Under the pieces are notes generated by a model. The model saw nothing but the letters and a program-made list of their open reading frames with translations, ran no database searches and was not told where the DNA came from. From contig JAFGEM010000125.1 in the NCBI GenBank assembly GCA_016931555.1, positions 1-7,858 of the forward strand: DNA of 7,858 nt, written 5' to 3'. A program made the position numbers and the translations under genes. Below, one piece after another: positions 1 to 5,886 of the stretch (position 1 is its first letter; each line of letters begins with the position of its first letter). This DNA is from Candidatus Iainarchaeum sp. Lineage in GTDB: Archaea > Iainarchaeota > Iainarchaeia > Iainarchaeales > GCA-2688035.

Positions 1-720
1 ACCGCGCTCCAGTACTTTGGAAAGCCATTGCGTGTAAAAACAAAGAGCGCGAGGCTAGGCATTGTTACAGACGCTGATATTGCCTGCCAGAACAGAATAA
101 AAGAAATTATTTCCAGTTCTTTTCCGGATGACCTTTTTTTTGCAGAGGAAGACAAACAGAATCCCAAGCCAAGAGGCAGGGTCTGGGTTATAGATCCGAT
201 TGACGGTACAAACAATTTTTCCCGCGGAATCCCTTTTTTCTGTGTATCGATTGCATTCTGGGAAGGCAATATCAAATCAGGTGTTGTCCATGTTCCTGCA
301 TTAGGATACACTTTTACCTCTGAAAAGGGAAAGGGCGCTTTTTTCAACGGAAAAAAAATGCATGTTTCAGGTGTTTCGCGGCTTAAAGACGGTTTTGCGG
401 ATATAGGCATGCCGAGAAGAGAAGGCATACGGGAGAAAGGGTTCAAAATTTTCAGCAAAATTTATCCGAAAGGAACGGGGTTCAAGCATTTTGGGACAGC
501 GGCACTGCAGCTTTCTTTTGTTGCGGTTGGATGGCTTGATGCTTATCTTGAATTCGGCCTCTATCCCTGGGACGTGGCAGCCGGAATCCTGGTTCTTCAA
601 GAATCGGGCGGCAAGGTTACAGATGATAAGGGAAAAGGCCTTGATTTTTTCAAAAACGATTTCCTTATTGTTGCAAGCAACGGAAAAGTTCATTCCGAAC
701 TCCTGGAGGCCCTGAAATGA
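1..720 (+). CDS. Inositol-monophosphatase-family phosphatase (IMPase/archaeal FBPase), 5' end missing
   Basis: The reading frame is open from the first base, so the gene starts outside the window; 239 residues are visible, against roughly 250-265 usual for the family, so only a short N-terminal piece is missing. Numbering from the window edge, the metal-binding signatures are all present: the Glu-Glu pair (E49-E50), the DPIDGT motif (65-70) followed by NNF, and the C-terminal WDVAAG motif with W190-D191, then a QESGG segment. Known members are Mg-dependent cytosolic phosphatases acting on inositol-1-phosphate, fructose-1,6-bisphosphate or 3'-phosphoadenosine nucleotides; the substrate cannot be read from this sequence. 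A TTG at position 28 could be mistaken for a start, but residues upstream of it continue the family's N-terminal helix. The TGA stop overlaps the ATG of the next gene (ATGA), so the two are very likely translationally coupled. Confidence 0.9.
   Translation, partial: TALQYFGKPLRVKTKSARLGIVTDADIACQNRIKEIISSSFPDDLFFAEEDKQNPKPRGRVWVIDPIDGTNNFSRGIPFFCVSIAFWEGNIKSGVVHVPALGYTFTSEKGKGAFFNGKKMHVSGVSRLKDGFADIGMPRREGIREKGFKIFSKIYPKGTGFKHFGTAALQLSFVAVGWLDAYLEFGLYPWDVAAGILVLQESGGKVTDDKGKGLDFFKNDFLIVASNGKVHSELLEALK
705..709 (+). promoter_or_regulatory. Shine-Dalgarno site for the metallo-beta-lactamase-fold gene
   Basis: GGAGG, seven bases before the ATG at 717 and inside the end of the upstream gene. It supports the four-base ATGA overlap as the true start. 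Confidence 0.75.
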
Positions 721-1472
721 AATTAACTGTGTTGGGAAGCGGAAGCGCTGTAGCGGATTCAAAAAGGGCAGCAACAGGTTATCTTGTTGAATTAAGTCAG
801 CACAAAATTTTGCTAGACCTTGGATTTGGATGCTTCAAAAACCTGCAAAAGGTTGCGAACCCCCTTGAAATTAGTGCAGTGTGTTTCTCCCATTATTACC
901 ATCCAGACCATTTTTCTGACTTGCTTGCTTTTTTGATGTACAGAAGGGGCAGTGTTATGCGTGGCGCAGAACCCAAACAAGTAACTCTTTTTGGGCCAAA
1001 AGGCCTCAAAGCATTTTACGAAGGCGTTGTAAAGGCAATGCCTTACTTTGAAAATTCTCCTTTTCCCGTGAAAATAACAGAGCTTGAAAACAGCCAGTTC
1101 AAGATTTTTAATTTTAGTATTAAAACAAAGCCCGTTCAGCATATGGGTTTGTCTGCAATAGGCTTTCGCATAGAATCCGGAGGAAAAGCCCTTGCTTATT
1201 CCGGTGATACTGGTTATACTGATGCAATGATTGAACTGGGCAAAGAAGCAGACTTGCTGATTTTAGAGTGCTCTGTTACAGATAACAAGAAAATGGATGA
1301 TCATTTGTCTCCAAGCGAGTGCGCAGAGCTTGCGAGCAAGGCAAAGGCAAAGGCATTAATGGTTTCCCATTTTTTTCCGGAAACAGAAACAATTGATTTC
1401 AAAACAGTGCTTGCGGGCAAGTATTCCGGAAAAATTTTGAAGGCAGAGGATTTAATGAAGGTGGAAGTTTGA
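717..1472 (+). CDS. Metallo-beta-lactamase-fold hydrolase, RNase Z-like
   Basis: 251 residues, full length for the RNase Z/YhfI-like branch of the fold. The start ATG overlaps the previous stop by four bases and has GGAGG seven bases upstream. Features in order: N-terminal LGSGSA strand and turn (6-11); metal motif region SHYYHPDH with H59, H62, D64 and H65; H142 in VQHMG; the bridging aspartate D164 in SGDTG; LILECS (180-185); and H218 in VSHFFPE. The full set of zinc ligands of a binuclear hydrolase is therefore plausible, but the normal HxHxDH motif is stretched here to HxxHxDH (or its first His is Tyr). Family members cleave phosphodiesters (tRNA 3' trailers, cyclic nucleotides) or other esters. 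There is no long exosite arm typical of tRNase Z, so a tRNA 3'-processing role is possible but unproven. Confidence 0.85.
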   Translation: MKLTVLGSGSAVADSKRAATGYLVELSQHKILLDLGFGCFKNLQKVANPLEISAVCFSHYYHPDHFSDLLAFLMYRRGSVMRGAEPKQVTLFGPKGLKAFYEGVVKAMPYFENSPFPVKITELENSQFKIFNFSIKTKPVQHMGLSAIGFRIESGGKALAYSGDTGYTDAMIELGKEADLLILECSVTDNKKMDDHLSPSECAELASKAKAKALMVSHFFPETETIDFKTVLAGKYSGKILKAEDLMKVEV

Positions 1473-1505
1473 ATTTGGAATGTTTAATTGGATTGGCAGT
1501 TTTTT

Positions 1506-1512
1506 GGAGGGG
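1506..1512 (+). promoter_or_regulatory. Shine-Dalgarno site that fixes the TTG start of gatB
   Basis: GGAGGGG seven bases before the TTG at 1520. No in-frame ATG lies nearby, and the conserved GLECHVQL begins at residue 8, so the TTG is the best start. The remaining 1473-1519 gap shows nothing else. Confidence 0.75.
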
Positions 1513-1519
1513 CTGACAT

Positions 1520-2917
1520 TTGAGTAGTCAAATTATTATTGGCCTGGAGTGCCATGTGCAGTTGAACACTGACTCAAAATTATTCTGTTCCTGCACAACA
1601 AAATACGGGGGCGAGCCGAATTCTGCGTGCTGTCCCGTTTGCTTGGGGATGCCTGGCAGCAAGCCTGTCCTGAATAAAAAAGCCCTTGATTATGCCCTGA
1701 AAGTAGCGCTTGCCCTCAACTGCAGGATAAATGAAAAGTTCTTTTTCAGCAGAAAAACATATTTTTACCCGGATATGTCAAAAAACTTTCAAATAACACA
1801 GTACGAGATTCCTGTGGGAGAAAAGGGTTTTGTGCAGTTGCAGAGCGGAAAAAAAATTGGCATAGCAAGAATCCATTTGGAGGAAGACCCTGCCGCACTT
1901 GTTCACGAATCAGGAATGCATTCAAGCAATTACTGCCTTGTGGATTATAATCGTTCTGGAATCCCTCTCATTGAGGTTGTTACAGAGCCTGATATTGCTT
2001 CTCCGCAGGAAGCACGCGAATTTCTTGATCAATTGACAACAATTCTTTGTTATTTAGATGTTTTTGATTTTGAGGCGGGAACACTAAAAGCGGATTGCAA
2101 TCTCTCGATTAAGGGCAATGAACGAGTAGAGATAAAGAATGTTACTGGAAAACGGAATGTTGAGAAGGCGCTTGATTTTGAGGCAAAGCGCCAGGCGGAA
2201 GCAATAAGCACGGGAAAAGCAATTGTGCGGGAGACAAGGGCTTTTGACGAGGCAAAACAGATTACGCGCTCCCTGAGGAAAAAAGAAACAGAAGCCGATT
2301 ATGGTTATGTGTTTGATGCGGATTTGACTGCTTTTGAAATATCTGAAAATGAATTGGAAAAAATTCGAGAAGAATTGCCTGAACTGCATACTGACAAGGC
2401 AAAGAGGCTTGTGCAGGAATTCGGGATTACAGAGTATGATGCAAAGGTTATTTCCTCTGATAAATTTTTGAGTGAATTGTTTGAGGAATTTGCCAAAAAT
2501 GTGTCTCCTAAAACAGCGACTTTTGCTGTTTCAGGAATCTCCTCAATTGCGCATTATGAGAATAAGGAGGTCGAGGAAATTGCTGATAAGATTAAGGTGC
2601 CCGAACTAACTGCGCTTTCCAGGCTACTGGAATCCGGAAAGATTAATGAGAAAATATTCAAGGAAGCCGCAATTGCACATGTTACTTTGGGAAAAAATCC
2701 CGTTGAATTTGTTAAGAAGAATAATCTTTTCAAGGATCTGGATGAAAGCAATTTGAAAGCCTCTGTTGAAAAGGTTGTTGCTGCAAACAAGAGTGCTTTT
2801 GATGATTATAAATCGGGAAATGAAAAGGCTTTGAATTTTATTGTCGGCCTTGTAATGCGCGAAACAAAAGGAAAAGCAGACGCGCGGGCTGTTAAAAAGC
2901 TTCTTGAGGAAATGTGA
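1520..2917 (+). CDS. gatB: Asp/Glu-tRNA amidotransferase subunit B (GatB)
   Basis: GatB binds the misacylated tRNA and activates the amino acid for amidation with ammonia delivered from GatA, making Asn-tRNA(Asn) or Gln-tRNA(Gln) in the cytosol. The 465-residue length is normal. Visible marks: GLECHVQL (8-15, with E10 and H12 of the kinase-like active site); a zinc knuckle with C23, C25, C38 and C41; NRSGIPLIEVVTEPD around residue 150; VEIKNVTGKRNVEKALDFE; the helical domain at about 290-400; and the C-terminal YqeY-like tail ending in GKADARAVKKLLEEM. The start is TTG, supported by GGAGGGG seven bases upstream. In archaea with GatDE, GatCAB is usually assigned to Asp-tRNA(Asn). An oddity is that the usual DYRYFPEPDL stretch reads DYGYVFDADL (from residue 260). 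gatA and gatC are not in the window. Confidence 0.95.
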   Translation: MSSQIIIGLECHVQLNTDSKLFCSCTTKYGGEPNSACCPVCLGMPGSKPVLNKKALDYALKVALALNCRINEKFFFSRKTYFYPDMSKNFQITQYEIPVGEKGFVQLQSGKKIGIARIHLEEDPAALVHESGMHSSNYCLVDYNRSGIPLIEVVTEPDIASPQEAREFLDQLTTILCYLDVFDFEAGTLKADCNLSIKGNERVEIKNVTGKRNVEKALDFEAKRQAEAISTGKAIVRETRAFDEAKQITRSLRKKETEADYGYVFDADLTAFEISENELEKIREELPELHTDKAKRLVQEFGITEYDAKVISSDKFLSELFEEFAKNVSPKTATFAVSGISSIAHYENKEVEEIADKIKVPELTALSRLLESGKINEKIFKEAAIAHVTLGKNPVEFVKKNNLFKDLDESNLKASVEKVVAANKSAFDDYKSGNEKALNFIVGLVMRETKGKADARAVKKLLEEM

Positions 2918-3318
2918 TTTGCATGCATGAAATAAGCGTTAAATCAGGGAGCAGGAATGAACTGATTGATGTTACTTCCGGTTTGCAGGCGCTTGTTTCA
3001 AATGAGAAGGTGAAAGAGGGAATTTGTGTTGTTTATTGCCCGCATACTACTGCGGGTGTTTTTGTGAATGAAAATGCGGATCCGAGCGTTAAGAGCGATA
3101 TTTTGAGGCAACTTGAGAAGATTGCGCCTGCGAACGCAGGTTATTCCCATGCAGAGGGCAATGCAGATTCCCACATAAAGGGCGCGTTGGTTGGCAATAA
3201 CCAGACTTTGTTAGTGTCTGACGGCAGGCTTCAATTAGGCACTTGGGGCGGGGTTTTTTTTGCAGAATTTGACGGCCCGCGAAACAGGAAGCTGTTAGTA
3301 CAATTGATCGAAAAGTAG
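2914..3318 (+). CDS. yjbQ: YjbQ/UPF0047 family protein
   Basis: 134 residues from GTG, matching the usual 130-140 for this small trimeric family. The conserved pattern is complete: PHTTAGVFVNENADP (43-57, with H44, E53 and D56), YSHAEGNADSHIKG (77-90), and DGRLQLGTWGGVFFAEFDGPR (103-123). Family members have been reported to show weak thiamine-phosphate-synthase activity; the real physiological role is unsettled. The start is uncertain: GTG at 2914 overlaps the gatB stop as GTGA, but GAGG (2906-2909) lies only four bases away; ATG at 2923 would give a 131-residue protein, with GAGG thirteen bases away. Alignment of the first strand with other family members fits either. It is the last gene of the four-gene run. 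Confidence 0.9.
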   Translation: MICMHEISVKSGSRNELIDVTSGLQALVSNEKVKEGICVVYCPHTTAGVFVNENADPSVKSDILRQLEKIAPANAGYSHAEGNADSHIKGALVGNNQTLLVSDGRLQLGTWGGVFFAEFDGPRNRKLLVQLIEK

Positions 3319-3326
3319 CCTTTTAG

Positions 3327-3391
3327 TTTTCTTTTTCTTTTGGGCAACTTACACTTTTCTTTTTCTTTCGAAAAGAAAAAGAAAAGGGCAG
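3327..3391 (+). repeat. T-rich tripartite hairpin repeat, copy 1
   Basis: Parts in order: pyrimidine tract TTTTCTTTTTCTTTT (3327-3341), spacer GGGCAACTTACA (3342-3353), left arm CTTTTCTTTTTCTTT (3354-3368), a 3-nt loop (3369-3371), the complementary purine arm (3372-3386), and the tail beginning GGCAGA. The arms make a perfect 15-bp stem. A second copy lies at 5943-6006 with the same spacer and tail but a different, still perfectly complementary stem. It starts eight bases after the yjbQ stop, so it could also act as the terminator of that operon through its T tracts. Confidence 0.8.
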
Positions 3392-3432
3392 AATTCAGTT
3401 TTTGTACTATTTTTTCTTTGTACCAAAAGCCC

Positions 3433-3440
3433 TTTATAAA
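3433..3440 (+). promoter_or_regulatory. TATA-box-like element TTTATAAA
   Basis: A close match to the archaeal TATA consensus, predicting a transcript start near 3460-3466. That would give a leader of about 155 bases before the ATG at 3620, or a short separate RNA. Another candidate box is TTTTAAAC (3545-3552), closer to the gene. Confidence 0.4.
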
Positions 3441-3559
3441 TCAGGAACAGCAGTATATATGTAATATTACCCCAACTCAAGGCAAGGGAAGCATTGTTGT
3501 TTCACCTCATATTCTTGCTTCTCCCTGCTTTTTCTATTTTTTCTTTTAAACTCAGGTTT

Positions 3560-3581
3560 TTAATTGTACTAGTACAATTAA
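3560..3581. promoter_or_regulatory. Perfect 22-bp palindrome, probable operator
   Basis: The half site is TTAATTGTACT, followed immediately by its exact reverse complement. It lies 38 bases before the ATG of the membrane-protein gene that is followed by a tandem winged-helix regulator, overlapping the likely promoter. Its core TTGTACTA recurs at 3296-3303 (minus orientation), 3402-3409 and 3693-3700, and I did not find it elsewhere in the window. Autoregulation by the downstream regulator is inference. Confidence 0.6.
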
Positions 3582-3619
3582 TTATGTATCAAAAAAACCT
3601 TTTTTTGGGAGGGTTTGTA

Positions 3620-3925
3620 ATGGCAAATTTTTGGGATTTTTTAAGGCCTTTAGACCAGATCGCAGTATCTATGGCAATGCCTGTGTCAGTGATTGTACTA
3701 ATAATTTCAATCGCTATTTTTGCGGTTTCAATAATGGCATACCTTAAGGTTAAATCAAGGAGAATGCTTTTTGTTTCAGCAGCGTTTTTCTTTTTCATGC
3801 TGAACTGGCTTTTGAAGACAATAGACCAGTTTATTAGCCCGGGAATGTTTTTTAGTGTTGCTGCGCAGGGTATTGTCGAGCTAATAATCTTGGGTTTGCT
3901 GTTCCTGGCGATTCTGAAAAAATAG
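3620..3925 (+). CDS. Small three-helix membrane protein, unknown function
   Basis: 101 residues with three hydrophobic segments at about 18-42, 48-66 and 76-99. Short basic loops (KVKSRR at 44-49, and a C-terminal KK) suggest the loop after helix 1 and the C-terminus face the cytosol. I see no catalytic motif. The ATG at 3620 is chosen because GGGAGGG (3607-3613) sits six bases upstream; the frame is open further upstream to 3494, but that stretch is low-complexity and overlaps the palindrome. The stop is nine bases before the ATG of a tandem winged-helix regulator, so the two form an operon. Small multi-helix membrane proteins beside winged-helix genes recur in archaea, where a membrane sensor or anti-regulator role is suspected; for this pair that is only inference. 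Confidence 0.8.
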   Translation: MANFWDFLRPLDQIAVSMAMPVSVIVLIISIAIFAVSIMAYLKVKSRRMLFVSAAFFFFMLNWLLKTIDQFISPGMFFSVAAQGIVELIILGLLFLAILKK

Positions 3926-3934
3926 GTGCTTTTA

Positions 3935-4483
3935 ATGGAATCAGATCCATGGACAAAGGATGACGCGCTTTTGTTGGATTCGCGACAGAGGATATACAAT
4001 TTGATAGACCAGAATCCGGGCTTGCATTTTCGCGAGATTCAGCGCAGAACTAATCTTGCAGTGGGCAGCTTGCAGTACCATTTGGATTATTTGGTTAAGA
4101 AGCACCTCATTAAAATTGAGAAGCGGGGCAAATTCACGCGGTATTATGCTGTAATGGGGCTCCAATTGGGAGAGGCCCAGACAACAATGTCTTTGCTACG
4201 GCAGGAGTCGCTAAGAAAAATAGTAATCTTTCTGCTTACAAAAAAGCGTGTTAACAATACACGGATTTCTAAGGCCTTGGCTTTGAGCCCTTCCACTGTT
4301 TCATGGCATCTGGACAAGCTTGTGGATTCAGGGGTTGTAGAAAAAAAGCGGCGCGGCAGAAAAATTTTTTACAAGCTTACTAATCCTGATGAAGCAGCAA
4401 ATTTGCTGAGAATTTACAGGAAGAGTTTTGTTGACGAGCTTGTTGACAGTTTTGTGGGAATCTGGGAAGAATTAGGGCAATAA
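3935..4483 (+). CDS. Tandem winged-helix DNA-binding regulator
   Basis: 182 residues built from two winged-helix domains. Domain 1 (about 12-75) has LHFREIQRRTN, the recognition helix AVGSLQYHLDYLVKKHLI (42-59) and wing EKRGKFTRYYAV. Domain 2 (about 88-140) has RISKALALSPSTVSWHLDKL (100-119) and wing EKKRRGRKIFYKL. A C-terminal helical tail (about 140-182) could dimerise or contact a partner. The pattern is ArsR/MarR-like and is common in archaeal transcription regulators. ATG at 3935 is preferred over an in-frame GTG at 3926 because AGGTG lies just upstream with six bases of spacing. It is co-transcribed with the upstream membrane protein and may bind the 22-bp palindrome before that gene. 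A run of nine T follows the stop. Confidence 0.88.
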   Translation: MESDPWTKDDALLLDSRQRIYNLIDQNPGLHFREIQRRTNLAVGSLQYHLDYLVKKHLIKIEKRGKFTRYYAVMGLQLGEAQTTMSLLRQESLRKIVIFLLTKKRVNNTRISKALALSPSTVSWHLDKLVDSGVVEKKRRGRKIFYKLTNPDEAANLLRIYRKSFVDELVDSFVGIWEELGQ

Positions 4484-4492
4484 TTTTTTTTT
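4484..4492 (+). terminator. Oligo-T terminator after the regulator gene
   Basis: Nine consecutive T directly follow the TAA stop, the typical archaeal termination signal without a hairpin. The run extends into the stop codon of the convergent zinc-ribbon gene. Confidence 0.6.
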
Positions 4493-4754
4493 AGAGGAAT
4501 TCAAAATCGGCTGATTTTTTGGCTTTCAGTTTTTCTAGCCTTTCTTTTAATTCCTTGTTTGTAATCACGGGTTTTTGCTCGGGTGCTGTGTTTTCTTTTT
4601 TGTCTGATATTATGCGCTTTCTTGCAGCATTAATCTCGTCTATTGCGCCTTCTTTCATGTCTCCCGTGTACTTGCAGCGCGCGCATTGCTGTACTCCGTG
4701 TGCATTTCGGAATATATCCATTCCAATGCAGTTCGGGCAGTACTTTAGCTTCAT
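4491..4754 (-). CDS. Small zinc-ribbon protein, unknown function
   Basis: 87 residues. An N-terminal zinc ribbon has CPNC (C6, C9) and CARC (C24, C27), followed by YTGDMKEGAIDEINAARKR and a charged, probably helical tail (61-80, KELKERLEKLKAKK). It resembles the N-terminal ribbons of archaeal transcription and translation factors, but I cannot name a family. The open frame runs further upstream through tRNA-Ile; the ATG at 4754 is chosen because it is the first methionine outside the tRNA and has GGGTG (4761-4765) six bases before it. Only 17 bases separate it from the tRNA 3' end, with no T-run between, so it is probably transcribed together with the tRNA. It is convergent with the winged-helix gene, with seven bases between the two stops. 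Confidence 0.8.
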   Translation of the reverse strand: MKLKYCPNCIGMDIFRNAHGVQQCARCKYTGDMKEGAIDEINAARKRIISDKKENTAPEQKPVITNKELKERLEKLKAKKSADFEFL

Positions 4755-4771
4755 TTTAAACACCCTTTTTA

Positions 4772-4846
4772 TGGGAGTGGAGAGATTTGAACTCTCGACC
4801 TTTCGATTATCAGTCGAATGCTCTAACCAAGCTAAGCTACACTCCC
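4772..4846 (-). tRNA. tRNA-Ile(GAU)
   Basis: A complete 75-nt cloverleaf on the minus strand: acceptor GGGAGTG paired perfectly with CACTCCC, D stem GCTT/GAGC, anticodon stem TTCGA/TCGAA with loop CTGATAA (anticodon GAT at 4809-4811), T stem GAGAG/CTCTC with loop TTCAAAT, and discriminator A. There is no intron and no encoded CCA. A TTTTAAAA box at 4874-4881, about 30 bases upstream, is a suitable promoter. Confidence 0.97.
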
Positions 4847-4873
4847 TGGCAAAATAATTTAACAAATAAACAG

Positions 4874-4881
4874 TTTTAAAA
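4874..4881 (-). promoter_or_regulatory. TATA-like box for tRNA-Ile and the zinc-ribbon gene
   Basis: TTTTAAAA centred about 31 bases before the tRNA 5' end. A second candidate, TATATAA (4901-4907 read on the minus strand), lies further upstream and would give a leader of about 30 bases. Confidence 0.5.
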
Positions 4882-4921
4882 CTATTTAATGGGTTTTTCC
4901 TTATATACTCATAACTGGGTG

Positions 4922-4930
4922 TTTTTAAAA
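4922..4930 (+). promoter_or_regulatory. TATA-like box for a leaderless rhomboid mRNA
   Basis: TTTTTAAAA centred about 30 bases before the ATG at 4956, with no Shine-Dalgarno sequence before that ATG. Together these suggest that the transcript starts at or next to the start codon. Confidence 0.5.
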
Positions 4931-4955
4931 ATTTTTTGTGGTTACTCTTTCCTGA

Positions 4956-5747
4956 ATGGCAGCCAAAATTTTGCATCTTGCTTGGAAATTTAAGGTTACG
5001 ATATTCCTGTTTTTGCTTGTTGTGGGAACGTTTTTCCTGCTCGCGGAAAACTATTACATTTCAAACGAAACAATAAACCTCACTGCCCTTTCTCTTTTTG
5101 CTCCCTGGAATATTTTTGTTTACGAGCTGATTCACATTGGGCCTTATCATTTGCTTTCCAATGTCGTTGCGTTGGTTGCTTTTGGCTTGGTTTTGGAGCA
5201 CACGCTTTCCTCACGCGACCTTTTGGCAATATTCTTCTCAGCCACTGTGGCAACAGGCGCTTTCTTTCTTCTCCTGAATCCAATGGCAATGGTTATCGGC
5301 GCAAGCGCAGGAATACTTGCAATGATAACAAGCGCTTTTTTTTCAGACCCAAAAAGAACAATAATTGCTGCAATTGTTGCAATTCTTTTCGGGCTTTTTT
5401 TGACATTTACTTTGAATGCTGCAATTGTTGCCGTGCAAGACTTTTTTGAGTCTCAAACACAGGTTTTGCAGGAAGAAATCCAAGAGGCTGTTGAAGAGGG
5501 GAATGAGGAGAAACAGCAGGAATTAACCCAGCAATTAGTGGTTACTGTTCAGGAACAGGTTGTTTTTGAGGAGAACAGGGAGCAGGAGTTTTATGCTGTT
5601 TCCGATTATTTCAGCCACTTGTTTGCCGCGTTTTTTGGAGTAGCGTATATGTTCTTTTTCAGGAGAAAAAAATTCATTCAGGGAATAGAAGAGCTCGATG
5701 ATTTTTTACATGAGATTGCAGGCAAACTCATGAAAAAAACAGTCTAA
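4956..5747 (+). CDS. Rhomboid-family intramembrane serine protease with a Q/E-rich insert
   Basis: 263 residues with about six membrane helices. Marks in order: helix 1 at about 11-30; the rhomboid L1 region ending in H60-x4-H65-LLSN69 (the HxxxN motif entering helix 2); helix 3 at about 88-107; GASAG (115-119) with the expected nucleophile S117 in helix 4; helix 5 at about 134-160; and H221 in SHLFAAFFGVAY in the last helix as the catalytic partner. Rhomboids cleave membrane proteins inside the bilayer. The unusual feature is residues 161-216, a hydrophilic Glu/Gln-rich and probably coiled-coil stretch inserted between helices 5 and 6, where other rhomboids have the short L5 gating loop. A basic RRKK and a short acidic helix end the protein. 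The ATG has no Shine-Dalgarno site but has a TATA-like box about 30 bases upstream. Confidence 0.82.
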   Translation: MAAKILHLAWKFKVTIFLFLLVVGTFFLLAENYYISNETINLTALSLFAPWNIFVYELIHIGPYHLLSNVVALVAFGLVLEHTLSSRDLLAIFFSATVATGAFFLLLNPMAMVIGASAGILAMITSAFFSDPKRTIIAAIVAILFGLFLTFTLNAAIVAVQDFFESQTQVLQEEIQEAVEEGNEEKQQELTQQLVVTVQEQVVFEENREQEFYAVSDYFSHLFAAFFGVAYMFFFRRKKFIQGIEELDDFLHEIAGKLMKKTV

Positions 5748-5762
5748 CGCCAGAACAATTGG

Positions 5763-5770
5763 TTTAATAA
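5763..5770 (+). promoter_or_regulatory. TATA-like box before the tRNA-Gln 3' half
   Basis: TTTAATAA centred about 30 bases before the splice-helix strand that begins at 5797, predicting a transcript start near 5792-5797. No comparable box is visible in 5847-6005 before the 5' half. Confidence 0.5.
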
Positions 5771-5811
5771 CTTTTCACGCCAAAAAAATGTTTATTCCTG
5801 AATGAGAAGAG

Positions 5812-5846
5812 ACCCGGTGACGGGAGTTCGAATCTCTCCGGGGCTA
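5812..5846 (+). tRNA. tRNA-Gln(UUG) 3' half (positions 38-73)
   Basis: 35 bases: A38, anticodon-stem strand CCCGG (5813-5817), variable TGAC, T stem GGGAG, loop TTCGAAT, CTCTC, acceptor strand CGGGGCT (5839-5845) and discriminator A at 5846. It is preceded by CCTGAATGAG and AAGAG, which belong to the splice structure. Confidence 0.93.
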
Positions 5847-5849
5847 AGC

Positions 5850-5872
5850 CTTTCTTTGCCCAGCAAAGAAAG
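5850..5872. repeat. Hairpin A in the tRNA-Gln spacer
   Basis: CTTTCTTTGC and its exact reverse complement separated by CCA: a 10-bp stem just after the tRNA 3' half. Confidence 0.7.
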
Positions 5873-5886
5873 CCTTGGGAAAGAAA

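Larger units (their letters stand above)
3319..3619. other. Intergenic regulatory region, about 300 bases without a convincing gene
   Basis: Contains, in order: T-rich runs right after the yjbQ stop, repeat copy 1 (3327-3391), a TTTATAAA box (3433-3440), the small palindrome GTAATATTAC (3461-3470), a pyrimidine-rich stretch (about 3498-3547), a perfect 22-bp palindrome (3560-3581), and the Shine-Dalgarno site of the next gene. Open frames here are low-complexity F/K-rich translations of the repeat and are not believable proteins. A short untranslated RNA starting near 3460 is possible but has no recognisable fold. Confidence 0.6.

Noticed and set aside
3441..3490. Small RNA or riboswitch after the TTTATAAA box
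   Set aside because: Apart from the short GTAATATTAC palindrome I see no stable fold or recognisable aptamer; kept only as a possible leader.
3340..3549. Open frame of about 69 codons after yjbQ
   Set aside because: It starts in repeat copy 1 and consists mainly of F/K-rich low-complexity sequence, with no start signal and no conserved motif.
3494..3619. N-terminal extension of the three-helix membrane protein
   Set aside because: The extension runs through the pyrimidine-rich stretch and the palindrome; the ATG at 3620 has a strong Shine-Dalgarno site at the right distance.
4755..4976. N-terminal extension of the zinc-ribbon protein
   Set aside because: It would translate tRNA-Ile and its promoter.
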